Origin: Candidatus Apopatosoma intestinale
GTDB taxonomy: Bacteria; Bacillota; Clostridia; Oscillospirales; CAG-272
Direction of reading: 5' to 3'
Assembly (NCBI GenBank): GCA_003524145.1
Contig: DODZ01000030.1
Location: 1 to 16,819 of the forward strand
Length of the DNA stretch: 16,819 nucleotides
Shown here: one piece after another, positions 13,661 to 16,819 of the stretch
Numbering within the stretch: the stretch's first letter is position 1
Layout: every line of letters begins with the position of its first letter
Translations under genes and position numbers: made by a program
The notes under the pieces: model-generated
The model's database searches: none
What the model was told of the DNA's origin: nothing
What the model saw: the letters and a program-made list of their open reading frames with translations, nothing else

Positions 13661-13780
13661 ATTTTTTATTTTGGCTATATTGGGGTTTTATCTTGTAGGG
13701 GTCGGCGCCATCGACGACCCGCATGGTAGGGGGAATTAACACATATGCGAAGCATGTGTGTAGGGGTCGCCGAGACGGGA
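13661..13780 (+). repeat. Module F copy 3 and module B copy 7
   Basis: F (13661-13701, ending TTTTATCTTGTAGGGG), then TCGGCGCCATCGACGACCCG, then B (13729-13779) as GGGGGAATTAACACATATGC, loop GAA, GCATGTGTGT, GGGGTCGCCGAGACGGG. This is the most diverged B copy (AATTAAC for AATTGAC, TAGGGGTCGCC for TCGGCGTCGCC). Confidence 0.7.
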
Positions 13781-13785
13781 GTCAA

Positions 13786-13850
13786 AGCTTTCCTCTTTTT
13801 GTCCTTTTCGTTCTTTTCGGACAAGCGAAAAGAACTCTGAAAGAAAAGTT
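13786..13850 (+). repeat. Degenerate start of a fourth module C
   Basis: After module B copy 7 comes CTTTCCTCTTTTTGTCCTTTTC and a perfect 10-bp hairpin GTTCTTTTCG, loop GACAAG, CGAAAAGAAC (13810-13835). It corresponds in position and shape to the first hairpin of module C, but the rest of C is absent. From about 13850 to 13953 I see only AT-rich sequence. Confidence 0.45.
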
Positions 13851-13953
13851 GATTTACTACAGAGCGAAATCAAAGTACAGTCAACAAAAGATAAAATAAA
13901 AGATACTCCCCCCACACAAAATCACACGAAAATAAAAAATTTTTCAAAAAATC

Positions 13954-13982
13954 TTGATATGTTCACAATTGTGTGGTAAAAT
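13954..13982 (+). promoter_or_regulatory. Sigma-A promoter for the RNase J gene
   Basis: TTGATA (13954-13959), 17-base spacer, TAAAAT (13977-13982). The spacer contains the 10-base palindrome CACAATTGTG (13964-13973), a possible repressor site. Transcription would start near 13989, giving a leader of about 390 bases; a small hairpin TACGGC-TTT-GCCGTA follows at once. Confidence 0.75.
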
Positions 13983-14058
13983 CAGAATAAAGATACGGCT
14001 TTGCCGTACCTCTTGGTCGTAAGTAATTTGATTTTATATATATTTAAAATGTAAATTT

Positions 14059-14150
14059 CGGCGTGTCGGGGCTGAAGTTTGCACAGGCGCATTGTCCGCC
14101 AAAAAAATATTTTCATCTTTTCCGTGTACGGCGTATCGGGGCTGTAACTC
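14059..14150 (+). promoter_or_regulatory. Duplicated 22-bp motif in the RNase J leader
   Basis: CGGCGTGTCGGGGCTGAAGT (14059 onward) and CGGCGTATCGGGGCTGTAAC (14129 onward) are near-identical and exactly 70 bases apart, within the predicted 5' untranslated leader. The remainder of the leader shows nothing I can name. Confidence 0.4.
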
Positions 14151-14380
14151 GGAAAAGCGGGCGAAATATCCGCGTGTTGCGGCATATACCATATATTTTC
14201 GCCTACATATTGTAATCAGATTATTTTTTCCGTGCTGTCCGCATGGCTTTTTCGGTGCATATTTTTTGCGCCTGCCTCGGATAAAGCGCGGAAAACCGTT
14301 TGTTTCCCGCTCACTTTACTTTTTTTGCAAAGGAGAACGGGTTTTTCGGCATATTCAATATTATGAAAGGAAGGATAAGA

Positions 14381-16555
14381 ATGCCATATAACAAAAATCG
14401 CGGCAAAAATGCCGCAGGCACAGACGCCATAGACAAAATCATAAATTCCGTTACATCACATCGCGCAAAATCGCCGATATCGATAGATGCGCTCACCCCC
14501 GATATAAAGCTTCCCCCGAGAACGGAGGAAAGCACATTTTCTTCCGATTTCGATTCGGAGCCTGTAATAAACGCGGGCAAAAAGCCTCAGAAGAGAAAGA
14601 AGCAGAAGCAGAAAACACAATCTGCCGAAAAGCCCCGTAGCGAGCAGGAAGCGGAGCAGAAGCCCGCAACGGCGGAATTTTCCGGAAAGAAAAAGAAAAA
14701 GAGAAATCAGAATCAAAATCAGAACCAGAACCATCCCAAAAACGAAGCCCCTGCGGCAGTCTTGCCGTCAAAGGCGCCCTCGAGGAGAAGAGCGGCAAAA
14801 AGCTCGCCCGACCTCATTACGGCGGCTATGGCACCTGCCGTTTCCACTCCGGTCAATCTCGGCGCGAGAAACACGGAGCGCAGAAATGCACCGAAAGGCA
14901 AGCTGAAAAAGCTCCGTATTATCCCTCTCGGCGGACTCGGCGAAATAGGCAAAAACATCACCGCGCTCGAATACAGCGACAATATTCTCATAGTGGATTG
15001 CGGCATCGGTTTTCCCGATGACGATATGCTCGGAGTAGATCTTGTGGTGCCGGATTTCACTTATCTTGTCAATAATAAAGAGAAAATCAGGGGCGTTGTC
15101 ATAACGCATGGGCATGAGGACCATGTCGGTGCCGTTCCGTATCTGCTCCAGAAGATAAATGTGCCTGTCTATGCCACGCGGCTCACGCTCGGCATACTTG
15201 AACGCAAGCTGCAGGAGCATTCGCTTGATTTTGTTCCGCAGCTCAACTGCGTCAATGCGGGCGAAAAGATAAATCTCGGCGTTTTTGAGGTGGAATTTAT
15301 CCGTGTGAACCATTCCATTGCCGACGCCGTATGTCTCGCGATAAGAACACCTGTCGGTATCGTCGTTCATTCGGGAGACTTCAAAATAGATACTACGCCG
15401 GTAGACGGCGAAATGACCGACCTCACAAGGCTTGGCGAGATAGGACGCGAGGGTGTTACTCTTCTCATGTGCGAATCGACGAATGTTGAGCGCCCGGGAT
15501 TCACCCCCTCGGAAAAGAAGGTCGGGCATTCGCTTGTGCGTTTCTTTGAGGAATATAAGGATAAAAGAATCGTTATCTCCACTTTTTCCTCAAATGTTCA
15601 CCGCGTTCAGCAGATAATAGATATTGCGGCGCGCTATGGCAGAAAGGTCGCGATAACGGGCAGAAGCATGCTTTATGTTATCGGCGCGGCTATCAAGCTC
15701 GGCTATATGAATGTGCCTGCCGGTGTGCTTGTCGATATTTCGACGATAAAGAATTATCCGCCGGAAAAGATGACCGTGGTTTCCACGGGAAGTCAGGGCG
15801 AGCCTATGTCGGCACTCTACCGCATGGCTTATAATATGCATGATAGAGTGGATCTCGGTCCGCATGATGTTGTAATCATCAGCGCATCGGCTATCCCCGG
15901 CAATGAAAAGCTTGTCGGCAATATCATAAATGAGCTCTATCGCAAGGGTGTGCGTGTGCTTTCCGATTCCGTTGCCGAGGTGCATGTTTCGGGGCACGCC
16001 TGCCAAGAGGAAATAAAGATAATGCACGCGCTGACAAAGCCGAAATATTTTATGCCGATACATGGCGAGGCACGTCATCTTTATATGCACAAGGAGCTTG
16101 CCGAATATATGGGCATGACGGCGGATCACATTTTTGTTTCCGAGATAGGCAAGGTGCTTGAAATAGGCACGGACGGTGCCAAGTTCAACGGCACTGTGCC
16201 CGCAGGTATCGTTATGATAGACGGCTCGGGCGTCGGTGATGTCGGGAATATCGTACTTCGCGACAGGCGGCTTCTCTCACAGGACGGCATTATAGTCGTC
16301 TGCATACCGATAGATATGGAAAACGATGACCTTGCGGCGCATCCCGAGGTTGTTTCCCGCGGATTTGTCTATGTAAAGGAATCCGAGGAGCTGCTCGACC
16401 GTCTGAAGGAGATAGCCGAGGATGCCGTTCGCGAAAGCCTTGCGGCACATCATCGCGACTATAGCTCGATAAAGAGCAAGGTCAAGGATGAACTCGGAAG
16501 ATATATTTATTCGCAGACAAAGCGCAAGCCTATGGTTCTGCCGATAATAGTTTAA
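14381..16555 (+). CDS. rnj: Ribonuclease J with long disordered N-terminal extension (724 aa)
   Basis: A metallo-beta-lactamase/beta-CASP ribonuclease with 5'-3' exonuclease and endonuclease activity, central to mRNA decay and RNA maturation in Firmicutes. The core begins near residue 177 (RIIPLGGLGEIGKN) and is about 548 residues, the normal RNase J length. Metal-binding H-x-H-x-D-H is H243/H245/D247/H248; H311 and D333 (VVHSGDFK) follow. Beta-CASP motifs are CESTNVERPGFTPSEKKVG, STFSSNVHR, STGSQGEP, and a late histidine in MPIHGEARH. Residues 1-176 are low complexity, rich in Lys, Gln, Asn and Arg, and probably disordered. The start at 14381 has GGAAGG 6 bases upstream; an in-frame ATG at 14363 lacks a site. 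The paralogue (J1 or J2) cannot be decided. Confidence 0.95.
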   Translation: MPYNKNRGKNAAGTDAIDKIINSVTSHRAKSPISIDALTPDIKLPPRTEESTFSSDFDSEPVINAGKKPQKRKKQKQKTQSAEKPRSEQEAEQKPATAEFSGKKKKKRNQNQNQNQNHPKNEAPAAVLPSKAPSRRRAAKSSPDLITAAMAPAVSTPVNLGARNTERRNAPKGKLKKLRIIPLGGLGEIGKNITALEYSDNILIVDCGIGFPDDDMLGVDLVVPDFTYLVNNKEKIRGVVITHGHEDHVGAVPYLLQKINVPVYATRLTLGILERKLQEHSLDFVPQLNCVNAGEKINLGVFEVEFIRVNHSIADAVCLAIRTPVGIVVHSGDFKIDTTPVDGEMTDLTRLGEIGREGVTLLMCESTNVERPGFTPSEKKVGHSLVRFFEEYKDKRIVISTFSSNVHRVQQIIDIAARYGRKVAITGRSMLYVIGAAIKLGYMNVPAGVLVDISTIKNYPPEKMTVVSTGSQGEPMSALYRMAYNMHDRVDLGPHDVVIISASAIPGNEKLVGNIINELYRKGVRVLSDSVAEVHVSGHACQEEIKIMHALTKPKYFMPIHGEARHLYMHKELAEYMGMTADHIFVSEIGKVLEIGTDGAKFNGTVPAGIVMIDGSGVGDVGNIVLRDRRLLSQDGIIVVCIPIDMENDDLAAHPEVVSRGFVYVKESEELLDRLKEIAEDAVRESLAAHHRDYSSIKSKVKDELGRYIYSQTKRKPMVLPIIV

Positions 16556-16563
16556 TTATGGGG

Positions 16564-16819
16564 ATGCTAAAAAAGTGCAGACCGAAAAAGTGAAGGGGTA
16601 AATGTTTTTATTTGATAAAGACATTTATGAAAGCTAAAACTTTCACTGATATCGATTTAAAGGAAGGCAGGCAATCCGCGCGGCGGATTGCCTGCGTTTT
16701 ATCATATTCACTTTTTCTCTCGCCGAAATCCGTCTCTGCCGTACAGTTGTACGGCGACGAAACGGATATTCGACGACTCTGCGCATTTTTATCTATTCCG
16801 GAATGCTAAAAAAGCACAG
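16564..16819. repeat. Imperfect direct repeat and hairpin in the tail of the window
   Basis: ATGCTAAAAAAGTGCAG (16564-16580) recurs as ATGCTAAAAAAGCACAG (16803-16819), 15 of 17 bases identical, the second copy cut by the window end. Between them, besides the RNase J terminator, is a hairpin GCCGTAC-AGTT-GTACGGC (16738-16755) with an outer TCCGT/ACGGA pairing. I see no gene here. The structure could be the leader of a following gene. Confidence 0.4.
16667..16702 (+). terminator. Intrinsic terminator of the RNase J gene
   Basis: A perfect 12-bp stem GCAGGCAATCCG, loop CGCGG, CGGATTGCCTGC, followed by GTTTTAT. It lies 110 bases after the stop codon. Confidence 0.85.

Noticed and set aside
12544..13742. 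Several 70-190 codon frames in both strands
   Set aside because: They fall in repeat modules with covarying hairpins; none is shared between module copies or has a ribosome site.
12569..13900. CRISPR array
   Set aside because: The repeats are of different sizes, unevenly spaced, in modular order, with no constant spacer length and no cas genes.
14092..14391. 99-codon plus-strand frame before RNase J
   Set aside because: Starts at TTG with no ribosome site and overlaps the RNase J start; composition is not protein-like.
16612..16809. 65-codon plus-strand frame at the window end
   Set aside because: It contains the RNase J terminator and a second hairpin.

Overview
The window looks like chromosomal DNA from an uncultured, mid-GC, gut-type member of the Bacillota (Clostridia; Oscillospirales/Ruminococcaceae-like is my best guess). 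The reasons are strong AGGAGG ribosome sites, TTGACA-17-TATAAT promoters, a T-box leader, an RNase J, a DUF1292 protein and an ATP-dependent PEP carboxykinase. No tRNA, rRNA, CRISPR array, intact transposase or phage gene is visible.

Layout: 1-905 is non-coding and packed with repeats. 905-3234 is a minus-strand sugar operon running from a consensus promoter through a GH27 alpha-galactosidase-like enzyme and a 63-residue zinc-ribbon protein to an AraC-type regulator and a terminator. 3235-3665 is non-coding, with a candidate small RNA, a plus-strand terminator and more repeats. 3666-8265 is a minus-strand housekeeping block: a Cys T-box, then cysS, rimO and a GNAT gene in one tight operon, followed by pgsA and a DUF1292 gene that each have their own promoter. 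pckA (8320-9891, minus) has its own promoter. On the plus strand, 10248-12509 encodes a nucleotidyltransferase/left-handed beta-helix/phosphomutase-like fusion. 12510-13900 is a second dense repeat field. 13954-16700 is the RNase J gene with a long leader, an unusual charged N-terminal extension and a terminator.

The most notable content is the non-coding repeat system. A composite unit of about 650 bp occurs at 228-881 (minus) and 12569-13218 (plus), inverted relative to each other and flanking 11.7 kb of genes. A further partial copy lies at 13235-13649. The unit is built from separable modules, here called A, B, C, D, E and F. Module B occurs seven times and is nested inside the first hairpin of module A in two copies. 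Several hairpins keep their pairing while their sequence changes completely between copies, which is the signature of selected secondary structure. I could not match it to a named RNA or mobile-element family from memory.

Gene logic: the GH27 operon is a small local catabolic unit that probably includes its own regulator. The cysS-rimO-GNAT operon is probably controlled by uncharged tRNA-Cys. The other genes are core metabolism, envelope lipid synthesis and RNA turnover.
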